DNA from: Flavobacterium sp. SUN052
GTDB taxonomy: Bacteria > Bacteroidota > Bacteroidia > Flavobacteriales > Flavobacteriaceae
NCBI RefSeq assembly: GCF_028867935.1
Contig: NZ_JAPQNS010000004.1
Span: 390,080 to 454,079, forward strand
Length of the DNA stretch: 64,000 nt
Direction: 5' to 3'
Positions 17,248 to 26,890 of the stretch are shown piece by piece (position 1 is the stretch's first letter; every line of letters starts with the position of its first letter). The position numbers were made by a program, and so were the translations under genes. The notes under the pieces were generated by a model. The model was not told the DNA's origin. It was given only the letters and a program-made list of their open reading frames with translations, and made no database searches.

Positions 17248-20200
17248 ATGGGTATGTGGATTGTTCGTTTAGCGTTAGAGAAAAAGTACACGATTGCCGT
17301 AATGGCTCTTCTGATCCTGATCATGGGGACCGTGTCGGTTTTGCAGATGCCTACGGATATTTTTCCGCGCATCAACATTCCCGTTGTGTCGGTGTTGTGG
17401 GGCTACAATGGCCTATCGGCGAAGGAGATGGAGACCATGATCACCAACTTCTCCGAAACATCCATTATCAACAACGTTGGCGATATTCAGCGGGTCGAAT
17501 CGCAGACATATAATGGAACGGCGGTAATCAAAATCTATTTTCAGCCGACGGTAAAGATTGAAGAAGCCCTGGCTCAAGTGTCGGCCATTTCGCAGACAAT
17601 CCTAGTCCGAATGCCGCCCGGCACCCAGCCACCCCTCATTGTCCGCTACAACGCCACCGACGTACCGGTTTTACAACTTGGCCTTTCGTCGGACAGCCTG
17701 AGCGAATCACAAATCACCGACTACGCTGCTACCCGTATCCGGCCTCAAATTTCGACCGTACCCGGCAGCCGACTTTCGCAGCCATTTGGTGGAAAAGCCC
17801 GTCAGATTCTGGTCGATCTAGAACCAGAGCAATTACTGGCTCACGGCGTTACGCCCGAAGATGTTGTCAATGCCGTTTCGGCCCAAAACCTGACGCTTCC
17901 CAGCGGTAACCTCCGGCTCGAAGATCGTGAGTACGCCGTGCGGCTCAACTCAAAACCCGAAGTCATTACAACACTCAATGATATTCCGGTTAAAACCATT
18001 GGTAATACCACGGTTCACATGCGCGACGTGGCCAACGTACACGACGGGGCCGCTGTGCAAACCAACGTGGTGAAACAGGATGGAAGCCGGGGTATCCTGA
18101 TGAGTATCGTGAAAACGGGTAATGCCTCCACTACGCGTATTGTTGATGAACTACGTAACCGCGTTTTTCCAACTGTTCGGGCGGCCGCTCCGGCGGGTTT
18201 GCAGGTTGTCGAGCTGTTTGATCAGTCGGTGTTTGTGCGGGCCTCCATTAAGGGCGTAGTTGTGGAAGGCTTAATTGCCGCCCTGCTCACAGCGGCAATG
18301 ATTCTGTTGTTTCTGGGAAGCTGGCGAAGCACGCTGATAGTCGCAGTTTCTATTCCACTGTCGATTCTGGCTTCCCTAACAACACTGTATTTACTGGGCG
18401 AAACGCTCAATATTATGACCCTTGGCGGGCTGGCCCTGGCCATCGGTATCCTGGTAGATGACGCGACCGTTACAATCGAAAATATCCACCGTAACGAAGA
18501 ATTAGGGTTGCCGCTTCGTCAGGCTATTTTGGACGGAGCCCAGCAAATTGCCACCCCCACACTGGTGGCAACCATGACGATCTGTATCGTATTCGTGTCA
18601 GTCTTATTTCTGGAAGGACCCGCCCGGTTCCTGTTTGGGCCCCTGGCTATGGCGGTAGTATTTGCCATGATCGCGTCTTATATTCTCTCGCGGACACTGG
18701 TGCCCATGATGGCGGATTTGATGTTGCGCGGGGAGTCGCATGGTGCATCGAGTGATGGGTATGCCCAGCACGGAGAACCTCGCCAAGTGACCAACTCATC
18801 TTCTCCGTCGTTTCTCGCTGCCTTTAACCGGGGTTTCGACCGCTTTCAGAATCGTTACATTCGGGCGCTAGACTGGTCATTGAATCACCGGAGAACGGTT
18901 TTTGCGGTATTTGTGCTGATATTGGGCGTTACCGTAGCTATGGTTCCGTTTGTTGGGCGCGACTTTTTCCCACGTGTAGATGCGGGTCAGATCAAACTTC
19001 ACCTTCGTGCCCCAGCGGGTTCCCGCTTAGAGGAAACCGAGCGAATTGCTGCCGAAACCGAAGCGATCATCCGGCGCGTTATTCCAGAAGCTGAAGTGGG
19101 ATCGGTTATCAGTAACATCGGCCTGACGGGGGAACGCTATAACTTCATTTTTACGGATAACGCATCCACCGGTTCTGCCGACGCTGAATTGTTGATTTCG
19201 CTGACCGAAGAACGATCACGTCCTACCGACGATTACGTTCGGCAGCTTCGGGAAACTCTGCGCGAAGAAATGCCCGAAGCGACGTATTTCTTTCTGGCGG
19301 CTGATATTGTGAGCCAGATTTTGAACTTCGGCCTTACATCACCCATCGATGTGCAGGTAAGTGGTTTCGACCGGGTCAATAACCTGCGCATTGCCCGCGA
19401 GATGGTGCAGCGTGTCAGTCAGATTCCCGGTGCGGTTGATGTTCACCTGCATCAGTTACTCGACGCCCCTGAACTGTATCTGGAAGTTGACCGCGAACGT
19501 GCCAGCCAGTTTGGCTTAACAGAGCAACGCGTAGCTACCAACCTGAATATTTCGCTCAGTGGTACCGCTCAGGTACGGCCCAACTTCTGGCCTGACCCGG
19601 TTACAGGTTTTCCCTATCTGATTGCCGTACAGACACCGCCATACCAGCTCGATACCTACGAGAAACTCATGCGCTTGCCCCTGGCAGCAGGATCGCCTAC
19701 CGTCGCCGGGGCCACGCCGGTTGGTAACCAGGCCGACAACGCGCTGGTGCCTCAACTGCTGAGTAATGTGGCCACGATGAAACGGTCGCTGGCCCCAGCC
19801 ATTGTTAACCGCGTGAATACCCAACCCACATACGATGTATACGCGGCTGTGGAGCGCACAGACCTTGGGTCGGTGGCTGTTGAACTGAATAAACTGGCCA
19901 AGGAATACGAAGCACAGCTAAAACCTGGAAACCGGATTTTGGTACGCGGACAGGTTGAAAGTATGGAAAGTGCCTTCAGCCGCCTGGGTATCGGTATTGC
20001 GTTTGCCGCCGTTTTGGTCTACCTGCTCATGGTGGTTAATTTCCAGTCGTTTCGGTATCCCTTCATCATTATTACAGCCCTGCCCGGTGCCTTGTGCGGC
20101 ATGGTCTGGATGCTCTTCCTGACTCATACAACCTTTAGCATTCCGTCGCTGATGGGAGCTATTATGTCGGTTGGGGTGGCAACCGCGAATAGTATTTTGA

Positions 20201-20475
20201 TGGTAAGCTTTGCCAAAGACTATCTGCCCGAAGTAAACGGCAATGCCTACGAATCGGCGCTGGAAGCTGGCCGAACGCGTTTACGCCCCATTTTGATGAC
20301 CGCCATCGCCATGATTATCGGTATGTTGCCGATGTCGCTTGGTTTGGGCGAAGGCGGAGAACAAAACGCCCCGCTGGGGCGCGCTGTGATTGGCGGTCTG
20401 TTGCTGGCAACGTTTACCACGCTACTGTTTGTACCAACCGTATTTAGTTACCTGGCAAAAAAGAACAAAGCATGA
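17248..20475 (+). CDS. RND efflux pump, inner-membrane permease
   Basis: At 1075 residues this is a full-length RND permease of the AcrB/HAE1-like superfamily. It has a hydrophobic first helix (KYTIAVMALLILIMGTVSVL), the FPRINIPVV segment, two large periplasmic loops (about 45-335 and 565-880) and two sets of membrane helices. The proton-relay acidic pair of TM4 is present (GILVDDATVTIENIH). It would export small molecules from the periplasm or inner membrane, together with the adaptor and outer-membrane channel encoded downstream. The stop codon overlaps the start of the DUF952 gene by 4 nt, so translation is likely coupled. Permease-first gene order is less common than adaptor-first. Confidence 0.93.
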   Translation: MGMWIVRLALEKKYTIAVMALLILIMGTVSVLQMPTDIFPRINIPVVSVLWGYNGLSAKEMETMITNFSETSIINNVGDIQRVESQTYNGTAVIKIYFQPTVKIEEALAQVSAISQTILVRMPPGTQPPLIVRYNATDVPVLQLGLSSDSLSESQITDYAATRIRPQISTVPGSRLSQPFGGKARQILVDLEPEQLLAHGVTPEDVVNAVSAQNLTLPSGNLRLEDREYAVRLNSKPEVITTLNDIPVKTIGNTTVHMRDVANVHDGAAVQTNVVKQDGSRGILMSIVKTGNASTTRIVDELRNRVFPTVRAAAPAGLQVVELFDQSVFVRASIKGVVVEGLIAALLTAAMILLFLGSWRSTLIVAVSIPLSILASLTTLYLLGETLNIMTLGGLALAIGILVDDATVTIENIHRNEELGLPLRQAILDGAQQIATPTLVATMTICIVFVSVLFLEGPARFLFGPLAMAVVFAMIASYILSRTLVPMMADLMLRGESHGASSDGYAQHGEPRQVTNSSSPSFLAAFNRGFDRFQNRYIRALDWSLNHRRTVFAVFVLILGVTVAMVPFVGRDFFPRVDAGQIKLHLRAPAGSRLEETERIAAETEAIIRRVIPEAEVGSVISNIGLTGERYNFIFTDNASTGSADAELLISLTEERSRPTDDYVRQLRETLREEMPEATYFFLAADIVSQILNFGLTSPIDVQVSGFDRVNNLRIAREMVQRVSQIPGAVDVHLHQLLDAPELYLEVDRERASQFGLTEQRVATNLNISLSGTAQVRPNFWPDPVTGFPYLIAVQTPPYQLDTYEKLMRLPLAAGSPTVAGATPVGNQADNALVPQLLSNVATMKRSLAPAIVNRVNTQPTYDVYAAVERTDLGSVAVELNKLAKEYEAQLKPGNRILVRGQVESMESAFSRLGIGIAFAAVLVYLLMVVNFQSFRYPFIIITALPGALCGMVWMLFLTHTTFSIPSLMGAIMSVGVATANSILMVSFAKDYLPEVNGNAYESALEAGRTRLRPILMTAIAMIIGMLPMSLGLGEGGEQNAPLGRAVIGGLLLATFTTLLFVPTVFSYLAKKNKA

Positions 20476-20771
20476 TCTATCACATTACAAACCGCGCTGA
20501 CTGGCAACGACAGGCTACCGCAGCAACGTACATAGCGGAAAGTCTTCATACCGAAGACTTCATTCATTTGTCAGAAGAGCATCAGGTAGAGGGTGTGCTG
20601 GATCGGTACTACCAAAACGCACCTGATTTGTTACTGCTTCATGTCGATCCCCGGAAACTAACGGCTGAACTTAAATACGAACTAGCTACCAATAATGAAT
20701 TATTTCCCCATCTCTACGGTCCTATCGATAAAGCGGCCATTGTGGAGGTGGAGGAATTAAAGAAAGACTGA
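20472..20771 (+). CDS. DUF952 family protein
   Basis: A 99-residue soluble protein of the DUF952 family (N-terminal MIYHITNRADW, middle EDFIHLSEEHQVEGVLDRYY, and a conserved FPHLYGPI segment). No biochemical function is established for the family. The start codon overlaps the stop of the RND permease gene (ATGA), so it is translated from the same mRNA as the pump. There is no signal peptide or membrane segment, so it stays in the cytoplasm. A long hairpin overlaps its 3' end. Confidence 0.85.
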   Translation: MIYHITNRADWQRQATAATYIAESLHTEDFIHLSEEHQVEGVLDRYYQNAPDLLLLHVDPRKLTAELKYELATNNELFPHLYGPIDKAAIVEVEELKKD

Positions 20772-20810
20772 ATAAGTGAAAGCTAGTAGGCATTCACTCA
20801 TTCAGTCTTT
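20763..20810. repeat. Intra-operon inverted repeat (17-bp arms)
   Basis: The arms at 20763-20779 and 20794-20810 pair at 16 of 17 positions (AAAGACTGAAT... with ATTCAGTCTTT), with a 14-nt loop. The stop codon of the DUF952 gene lies inside the left arm. The repeat ends in TTT but has no long T-run. It may lower downstream expression or protect the upstream mRNA end. Confidence 0.7.
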
Positions 20811-20832
20811 CGCCCTTTCACTCTTTAAAATT

Positions 20833-21936
20833 ATGAAACGTTTCCTTCTCTGGCTTGTACCTCTTGGCTTAGTGGCCTTGTTCGTGTTTGTGGGCGTGTT
20901 GCCCCGAATCCGTAATCAGCAGGAACTCAAAGCCGCTGCTGATGCCGAACGTACCCGCGAACTGGTTGTGAACGCCATTCCGTTGCGGCAAGGGTCCGAT
21001 TCGTCGGGTGTGACACTGCCCGGTCAAATTCGCCCCTTTCTGGAGTCGCCCCTTCGTGCCCGTACGCAGGGCTTTGTCAGAAAACGGCTGGTTGACATCG
21101 GCGCTACGGTTCGGCAGGGACAGTTGCTGGCCGTGCTCGATGTGCCCGAACTGGAACAGGATATTGCCCGTGCCCGCGCCGATTTACAACTGGCACAGGC
21201 TAATCTGTCCCGGATAACCAGTGTGACCCTCCCCGGTGCAGTGGCCCGGCAGGATCTTGATAGTCGCCAGGCAGCCGTATCGGTAAGTGAAGCTGGGTTG
21301 AAACGACTTCAGGAGCTACGCAGCTTGCAGGAGATTCGGGCTCCGTTTTCGGGAGTTATCACGAGTCGCGCTGTAGAGGTCGGCGACCTGATTTCGCCGA
21401 CCAGTCCTCAGCCAATGTATATGCTCTCGCAGTTGGATCGGCTCCGGGTTTTTGTTGACGTACCGCAAAATTTTTACCAGCAAATCCACGTCGGATCAGC
21501 CGCCACGGTTATCATCCCCGAACTGAAAAAGCGCGTACTCACGGGTACCGTAATTCGCAATGCCGGGTCGTTGAACAACAGTACCCGTACGTTATTAACG
21601 GAGGTAGTTATTCCCAATCCCGGGCGTTCCATTCCGTCTGGCTTGTATGCTCAGGTAACGTTTGCTCCTGCAAAAGGCCAGGCTGGCTCGATTCTATTGC
21701 CTGCCAACGCGCTGAAAATTACGTCGAAGGGTCCCATTACGGTTATTCTTGACCCTGATATGAAAGTTCGTTTCCAACCCTTGACCCTCGGTCGCGATTA
21801 TGGCACAACCATCGAAGTGACCAGCGGCCTCACCGGCAACGAGCGTGTAATTACAAACCCAAACGACCGGCTTAAGGAAGGCATGAAAGTTCGGCTTCGG
21901 CCAAGTGGCATTCCCCAAACCCCGACGAAGGCCTGA
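20833..21936 (+). CDS. RND efflux periplasmic adaptor (membrane fusion protein)
   Basis: I choose the ATG at 20833 (MKRFLLWLVPLGLVALFVFV), giving 367 residues. The GTG at 20776 lies in the hairpin, and the residues it would add do not look like a signal. An N-terminal membrane anchor is followed by the biotinyl-lipoyl-like halves (around VRKRLVDIGATVRQGQLLAV and IRAPFSGVITSRAVEVGDLI) flanking a helical hairpin (about residues 105-155), then beta-barrel and membrane-proximal domains. It connects the permease to the outer-membrane channel. Its stop overlaps the TolC-like start by one base (TGATG). Confidence 0.92.
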   Translation: MKRFLLWLVPLGLVALFVFVGVLPRIRNQQELKAAADAERTRELVVNAIPLRQGSDSSGVTLPGQIRPFLESPLRARTQGFVRKRLVDIGATVRQGQLLAVLDVPELEQDIARARADLQLAQANLSRITSVTLPGAVARQDLDSRQAAVSVSEAGLKRLQELRSLQEIRAPFSGVITSRAVEVGDLISPTSPQPMYMLSQLDRLRVFVDVPQNFYQQIHVGSAATVIIPELKKRVLTGTVIRNAGSLNNSTRTLLTEVVIPNPGRSIPSGLYAQVTFAPAKGQAGSILLPANALKITSKGPITVILDPDMKVRFQPLTLGRDYGTTIEVTSGLTGNERVITNPNDRLKEGMKVRLRPSGIPQTPTKA

Positions 21937-23387
21937 TGAAGCTAAAACTCATTCTTTTCTGGCTGCTTCCCGGTTTTTGTCTGGCGCAGACCAACCCAAC
22001 GGGTGGAGCCGTTACACTAACACCGGCATCTAACGGTACCGTACAACCCAGCACCCCGACAACAACAAATGCTGCGGTGGGTGTCTCGGCGGGTAATGCA
22101 TCTATACCAACCCCCGATTATACAGTCACTGGTTTTGCCAAATTTAATGACCCCATTCTGGAAGGACTCATTCAGAGTGGATTAACGAATAGCCCTAATC
22201 TCCGGGCTGCGCTTAGTCGTTTAGAGGAAGCCCGCATCCGGGTGCGTATTGCTGAATCGTTTCTATTACCATCCATTCGGAGTAGCGCCCTGATTACCAC
22301 CCAAAGTTTGTCGGAGCATCGTCCGGTGGCTATTCCCGTGGCTACAGATCGGTTACCCCGTTTTCAATTAAACACGTTTCAGTTATTACCCATTGATGCG
22401 AGTTACGAACTGGATCTGTTTAAACGGATTCGGTCTGGGGTAGTGGTGGCCGACTTACAGGCCCAGGCCAGCGATGCTGACTATCGGGCGTTCCGGCTGA
22501 CGCTAGCTGCCGAAATTGCCCGTACTTATTTCCTGATTCGGGGAAATGACGCTGAGCAGGCAGTATTTCGACGTAACATCGTAGCCCGCGATTCGACCGT
22601 GGGTATTGCCCGAGAGCGGTATCGGGTTGGCTTGGTCGATATTCTGGATACCCAACGGGCCGAAACCGACGTAGCTCAGTTACGCGTGCAGCTTGTGAGC
22701 TTGCAACGCGCCCGAACCGAACTGGTCAATGGATTGGCGCAGTTGGTAGCTCAGGAACCAGCTCTGTTTACGCTCGACGGCGGAAGTTTACCCGCTAGTG
22801 TTCCGTTATTCCCATTTGCCAGCGTCACGCCCGACCTGCTCCGGCGCCGTCCCGATTTGCAGCAGTTCGACCGGCAGATTCAGCTTTCCGAGGCACAAAT
22901 CGTCCTGCAACGGGCTACAACCCGGCCCCGCGTTACGGTTGTAGGATCGGGTGGGTTGTTGTCAGGACAGTTTAAATACTGGCCTGTACCAACCAGTTCT
23001 ACGTATTTATTGGGTGTCAATGCGTCTGTGCCGATTTATGAAGGTAGGCGGAACCGTGAGTTGGTGAACTTGTCGCGGCAGCAAACCCAAACGGGCCAGC
23101 AAAGCTATCAGCAAGCCCTGCAAGTGGCGCAACGCGAGGCCGAAACGGCCATTGATAACCTTGGCCTGCTTCGCCAACAACTTACAGCCCAGGAGCAGGT
23201 TTTGACCCTGGCGCGCAATACCGAACGCTACAACCGTGAACGTTATGTACGGGGTCTGACAACGTATCTGGAGGTGCTTGATACCCAGCGGACAATTCTT
23301 ACTGCGGAGCAGTTACTCGTTCAGCTTCGCGCTCAGGAAGTTCAGTATGTTGTGGCTCTGTTGCGGGCCGTTGGTGGCGATTTTTGA
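21936..23387 (+). CDS. TolC/NodT-type outer-membrane efflux channel
   Basis: A 483-residue protein with a clear signal peptide (first 18 residues, ending CLAQ) and a Thr/Pro-rich linker (about 20-55). Two OEP repeats follow, rich in long helices, with the usual motifs: SYELDLFKRIR near residue 165, and LLRRRPDLQQFDRQIQLSEAQ in the middle. It completes the tripartite pump with the upstream permease and adaptor. No lipobox cysteine follows the signal sequence, unlike many NodT-type proteins. Confidence 0.92.
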   Translation: MKLKLILFWLLPGFCLAQTNPTGGAVTLTPASNGTVQPSTPTTTNAAVGVSAGNASIPTPDYTVTGFAKFNDPILEGLIQSGLTNSPNLRAALSRLEEARIRVRIAESFLLPSIRSSALITTQSLSEHRPVAIPVATDRLPRFQLNTFQLLPIDASYELDLFKRIRSGVVVADLQAQASDADYRAFRLTLAAEIARTYFLIRGNDAEQAVFRRNIVARDSTVGIARERYRVGLVDILDTQRAETDVAQLRVQLVSLQRARTELVNGLAQLVAQEPALFTLDGGSLPASVPLFPFASVTPDLLRRRPDLQQFDRQIQLSEAQIVLQRATTRPRVTVVGSGGLLSGQFKYWPVPTSSTYLLGVNASVPIYEGRRNRELVNLSRQQTQTGQQSYQQALQVAQREAETAIDNLGLLRQQLTAQEQVLTLARNTERYNRERYVRGLTTYLEVLDTQRTILTAEQLLVQLRAQEVQYVVALLRAVGGDF

Positions 23388-23471
23388 GATACAACCGGGT
23401 ATTTTATTAGTTTCTTGTTCTTTACGATACAGATCAGAGGAACTGATTACTAACTCTATCCGTCTAAGCTC

Positions 23472-24821
23472 ATGGCTACTAATCTAACTAATACAGCTGC
23501 TAACCGGCGCGACTTTCTGAAAGCGTCAGGCCTTTTTACAGGAGGGGCCCTTTTAAGTCAACTTCCTTTCGGCGCGCGCGCTGTGGGTTACCACACATCT
23601 GTCGATGACACGATCAAAGTTGCGTTGATCGGTTGCGGTGGCCGTGGAAGGGGGGCGGCACAACAAGCGCTCAATACCAAGCAAAACGTTAAGATTGTTG
23701 CCATTGCCGATGCGTTTCAGGATCGGGTCGATATGGCGTACAATACTCTGATGCAGCGCCCCGACGCAGCCAAAAAAGTCGACCTGCCTAAAGAGCGGCA
23801 GTTTGTTGGTTTAGATGCCTATAAGCAGGCTATGGCCCTGGCTGACGTAGTTATTCTGGCTACACCTCCGGGTTTCCGTCCTGGCCATTTTGAAGAGGCT
23901 GTACGGCAAAGCAAGCAAATTTTTATGGAGAAGCCTGTGGCTACCGACGCTCCCGGCATCCGGCGCGTATTGGCTGCTGCCGAAGAGGCTAAAAAGAAAA
24001 AACTCAATGTTGTGGTTGGTTTGCAGCGGCACTACCAGCCTAACTACCGGGAAGCCATCAAACGTATCCACGACGGAGCCATTGGCGATATTGTTGGTGG
24101 TAGCGTGTACTGGATCAGCGGGGGCGTATGGATGAACCCTCGCAAGCCTGACCAAACGGAACTCGAATACCAGATGCGTAACTGGTATTATTTTAACTGG
24201 CTCTGTGGTGATCACATTACCGAACAACACGTGCACAACATCGACGTAGCCAACTGGGTGAAGAAAGGGTATCCCGTATCGGCTCAGGGAACAGGCGGTC
24301 GTCAGGTGCGGAATAGTAAGGATCACGGTGAGATTTTCGATCACCACATCGTTGACTTTACGTATGCCGATGGTACCGTAATCAACAGCCAATGCCGCCA
24401 CTACGAAGGTACATACAGCAAAGTTGACGAACAGTTTCTAGGGACAAAAGGCCGAATCGACTCGTTTGGCAAAAACACGAGTCTGAAGCCATATAAAGGC
24501 GCTGCCATGTATACGCATCCAAACGATCCGAAAAAACCGGATGGCGACCCGTACCAGCTCGAACACGATGAGCTGTTTGCGGCCATTGCGAAGGGGGAAT
24601 ATAAGTTTGCTGATGCCGAAAATGGCGCAAAAAGCACCATGACATCCATCATGGGTCGTATGGCTACTTACTCAGGTAAGCTGATCAAGTGGGACGATGC
24701 GATGAATTCACAAATCGACTTGTTCCCCGAAACATTGGCCTGGGATGCCAAGCCCAAATTGCTCCCTGGTCCGGATGGCTATTATCCAATAGCTGTTCCC
24801 GGAAAAACAGTGACGGTATAA
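23472..24821 (+). CDS. Tat-exported Gfo/Idh/MocA family oxidoreductase
   Basis: The N-terminus has a twin-arginine signal (NRRDFLKASG) followed by a hydrophobic stretch, so the folded enzyme is exported with its cofactor. The Rossmann NAD(P)-binding motif VALIGCGGRGRGAAQ is near residue 50. The catalytic-lysine motif of the family is at MEKPVATD, and the C-terminal substrate domain runs from about residue 185 to 430. These enzymes oxidise or epimerise sugars and related polyols. Exported Tat-type members are abundant in Planctomycetes and Cytophagales, and most have no known substrate. It stands alone on the plus strand and converges on an ApbE gene across a 32-bp inverted repeat. Confidence 0.9.
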   Translation: MATNLTNTAANRRDFLKASGLFTGGALLSQLPFGARAVGYHTSVDDTIKVALIGCGGRGRGAAQQALNTKQNVKIVAIADAFQDRVDMAYNTLMQRPDAAKKVDLPKERQFVGLDAYKQAMALADVVILATPPGFRPGHFEEAVRQSKQIFMEKPVATDAPGIRRVLAAAEEAKKKKLNVVVGLQRHYQPNYREAIKRIHDGAIGDIVGGSVYWISGGVWMNPRKPDQTELEYQMRNWYYFNWLCGDHITEQHVHNIDVANWVKKGYPVSAQGTGGRQVRNSKDHGEIFDHHIVDFTYADGTVINSQCRHYEGTYSKVDEQFLGTKGRIDSFGKNTSLKPYKGAAMYTHPNDPKKPDGDPYQLEHDELFAAIAKGEYKFADAENGAKSTMTSIMGRMATYSGKLIKWDDAMNSQIDLFPETLAWDAKPKLLPGPDGYYPIAVPGKTVTV

Positions 24822-24828
24822 AGGAAGT

Positions 24829-24907
24829 AGTGATTAAAATAGATGGGGGTAAATGGGTAACCGGAGTAAAATCCATTACCTATTTACCCCCATCTATTTT
24901 AATCACT
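24829..24907. repeat. 32-bp inverted repeat between convergent genes
   Basis: The arms at 24829-24860 and 24876-24907 match at 31 of 32 positions, with a 15-nt loop. The right arm covers the stop codon of the minus-strand ApbE gene, and the left arm begins 7 nt after the plus-strand stop. It most likely acts as a bidirectional terminator. The outer ends contain ATTAAAAT, giving short T-runs on both strands. Confidence 0.8.
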
Positions 24908-25924
24908 ATTCCATTTTCGTAATCGACCATTTTTGTTTTCAAGAATCCAGACTCGCATTCCCGGAAATTGCTTAACTAATTGTTCGCTTTTTCGCCATCT
25001 GAATGGCCAGCTCCGGGCTACACTGAATACCTTGGTAAACGCATCGGCTTGATAGCCCTCGGGTGCCAGCACCGTTGTCCGCACAAAATACCGAAGGCCT
25101 AAACCTGAACGCGGATTCATAATGTGAGAATATCGCCGAGAGCCAATATCTAAATGGCGATACGTGTCTCCTGATGTTGTAATGGCCGCATTCTTTAACA
25201 AAACTACTAGTGTATCAGCGGGGTCAGAACGGCTATTAGTTCCTGAACCAACGTCGATGCGCCAGCCTTCGGGGCGGTCGGGTGGGGGAGAGCTCGCCAG
25301 TACATCACCCCCTATATCCAGCAAAAACGAGTGAATACCTAGTTTGTGAAGAACTATAGCCGCTTCGTCAACGGCATACCCCTGCCCGATTCCGCCAACG
25401 TCTAAGCGCATGTTAGGGTGCAGCAACCGAATAGATCGCGTTGTTGAATCAAACTCCATAAAACGATACCCAACAGCCCGTCTTGCCCGTCGACGCTCCC
25501 TTGCCGATGGAAACGTTCGCTGCCGGACAGCGCGTCGCCAAAGCTGAGACAATGGCCCAATTGTTGGATCGAACCGCCCCCCCGACAGGTGGGCAATAGC
25601 ATAGGCTTTACGGAGAACATCAAAGAGCGGAACAGAAACAGGTACCCACTTGCCCGTACCACTAGATTGCGAGAGCCGATTGATTTCAGAGCCATCCAAA
25701 TAGTCGCTCATAATTTGGTTGAGCGTGTCCATTCGGGCCGATACCTGCCCATACGCGCGTTGGGCTGACAGACTGTCGGATGTATAGAGCGTAACGGTAA
25801 ATTGAGTGCCCATCAGGCCCCGTTTAAATTGAAACCGTTGGGGCGATTGAGCATTACAGAAAGATGTTGTTAAGAGACTGTAAACCAATAATAATGTGTA
25901 CAAGAACCGAATTTGAACGTGCAT
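24899..25924 (-). CDS. FAD:protein FMN transferase (ApbE family)
   Basis: This 341-residue protein has a signal peptide (residues 1-25, ending NAQ) and an ApbE domain. Recognisable parts are GTQFTVTLYT near residue 39, SDYLDGSEINRLSQS, FDPTIGPLSQLWR, LDVGGIGQGYAVDEAA and SGDTYRHLDIG...SHIMNPRSG. ApbE transfers FMN from FAD to a threonine or serine of exported redox proteins. No FMN-binding target domain is encoded beside it. A second ApbE-domain gene lies at 42584. The last codons sit inside the inverted repeat shared with the convergent oxidoreductase gene. Confidence 0.9.
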   Translation of the reverse strand: MHVQIRFLYTLLLVYSLLTTSFCNAQSPQRFQFKRGLMGTQFTVTLYTSDSLSAQRAYGQVSARMDTLNQIMSDYLDGSEINRLSQSSGTGKWVPVSVPLFDVLRKAYAIAHLSGGRFDPTIGPLSQLWRRAVRQRTFPSARERRRARRAVGYRFMEFDSTTRSIRLLHPNMRLDVGGIGQGYAVDEAAIVLHKLGIHSFLLDIGGDVLASSPPPDRPEGWRIDVGSGTNSRSDPADTLVVLLKNAAITTSGDTYRHLDIGSRRYSHIMNPRSGLGLRYFVRTTVLAPEGYQADAFTKVFSVARSWPFRWRKSEQLVKQFPGMRVWILENKNGRLRKWNSD

Positions 25925-26290
25925 GAGAAAGCGGTAAGAACTATCAAAGGCGTGGGCCAGAGATAGCTTATCAATAAATAAGTTAAAAATTTACATCCGT
26001 TCCTTAAACGTTTACGTATATAGTAACGTCTAATTTGAGTTGCTCTGGAAAGTGCAAATTTTTCTAAAAATCAGGCATTTAACATTTTCTTGTCATAATT
26101 TTCGTTAACTTCAACAAACAGAATTTTATACAAGTAAATGTTTGGTTTGAAAAATATTTTTAGCCAACTCTTGCGTGGTACGTTATTTGTTGGTTACTTT
26201 GATACAGTATTTTAACATTCTCTACAAAAAATCTAAACCGGCACACACTATCGAGAGAACGCTCTACGTTACCTAATTGTCTTACTGAAA
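25925..26290. other. AT-rich divergent intergenic region
   Basis: The region separates the ApbE gene (minus) and the ECF sigma gene (plus) and must hold both promoters. No full promoter could be fitted. It contains a perfect 10-bp palindrome TAAACGTTTA at 26005-26014, of the kind bound by LacI-type regulators, and TTACTTTG near 26196, one base away from the -7 consensus. Nothing else was seen. Confidence 0.4.
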
Positions 26291-26890
26291 ATGGAAAAAG
26301 CCCAGGTAACAGACAGTGAGCTGATTTCTCTGTACATCCGTGGTAGTGAAAGTGCCTTTGCCAAATTAGTACACCGACATAAGTCGAAAATCTACACAAC
26401 TATTTACTTGATTGTTAAAGATCAGTATGTAGCAGAAGACCTGATGCAGGACACGTTTATTAAAGCCGTGGACACCATCAAGTCGGGTAGGTACAATGAA
26501 GAAGGCAAATTTCTCCCCTGGATTATCCGAATTGCTCACAACTTGGCCATTGACTATTTCCGAAAGGATAAACGCTACCCCAATGTGGTGTTTGAAGACG
26601 GAAGCAATGTGTTCAACACGTTAGAATTTGCAGAAGACTCTGTAGAGTCACTCCAGATTCGGCAGGAAACACACGAGCATTTGCGCGAACTGATCCAGCG
26701 GCTGCCAGATCAGCAGCGGCAGGTACTTATCATGCGGCACTACGAGGAAATGAGTTTCCAAGAGATTGCCGATGCTACCGGTGTCAGCATAAACACAGCT
26801 TTGGGACGTATGCGTTACGCGCTGATTAATCTGCGCAAACAACTGAGCAAACGTTCGCCGAGCTATGATAAAAACTTTTACCTACGATGA
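26291..26890 (+). CDS. ECF-type RNA polymerase sigma factor
   Basis: A 199-residue sigma-70 family protein with only regions 2 and 4. Region 2 covers about residues 20-95, including QYVAEDLMQDTFIKAVDTI and PWIIRIAHNLAIDYFRKD. Region 4 covers about 135-185, with RLPDQQRQVLIMRHYEEMSF and a helix-turn-helix in IADATGVSINTALGRMRYAL. It directs RNA polymerase to a small set of stress or envelope promoters. The last 26 nt overlap the start of the next gene, so the two products are translationally coupled. That is typical of sigma/anti-sigma pairs. Confidence 0.93.
   Translation: MEKAQVTDSELISLYIRGSESAFAKLVHRHKSKIYTTIYLIVKDQYVAEDLMQDTFIKAVDTIKSGRYNEEGKFLPWIIRIAHNLAIDYFRKDKRYPNVVFEDGSNVFNTLEFAEDSVESLQIRQETHEHLRELIQRLPDQQRQVLIMRHYEEMSFQEIADATGVSINTALGRMRYALINLRKQLSKRSPSYDKNFYLR

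Noticed and set aside
20776..20832. GTG at 20776 as the start of the efflux adaptor
   Set aside because: It lies inside a hairpin and would put 19 extra residues before an otherwise perfect N-terminal membrane anchor.
23811..24401. 196-codon minus-strand open frame opposite the Gfo/Idh/MocA gene
   Set aside because: The sense-strand gene has full catalytic motifs, and the antisense translation looks unstructured.
26005..26014. TAAACGTTTA palindrome as a second operator of the LacI-family protein
   Set aside because: The arms differ from TTGCAA, and a 10-bp AT-rich palindrome is expected by chance in such a region.
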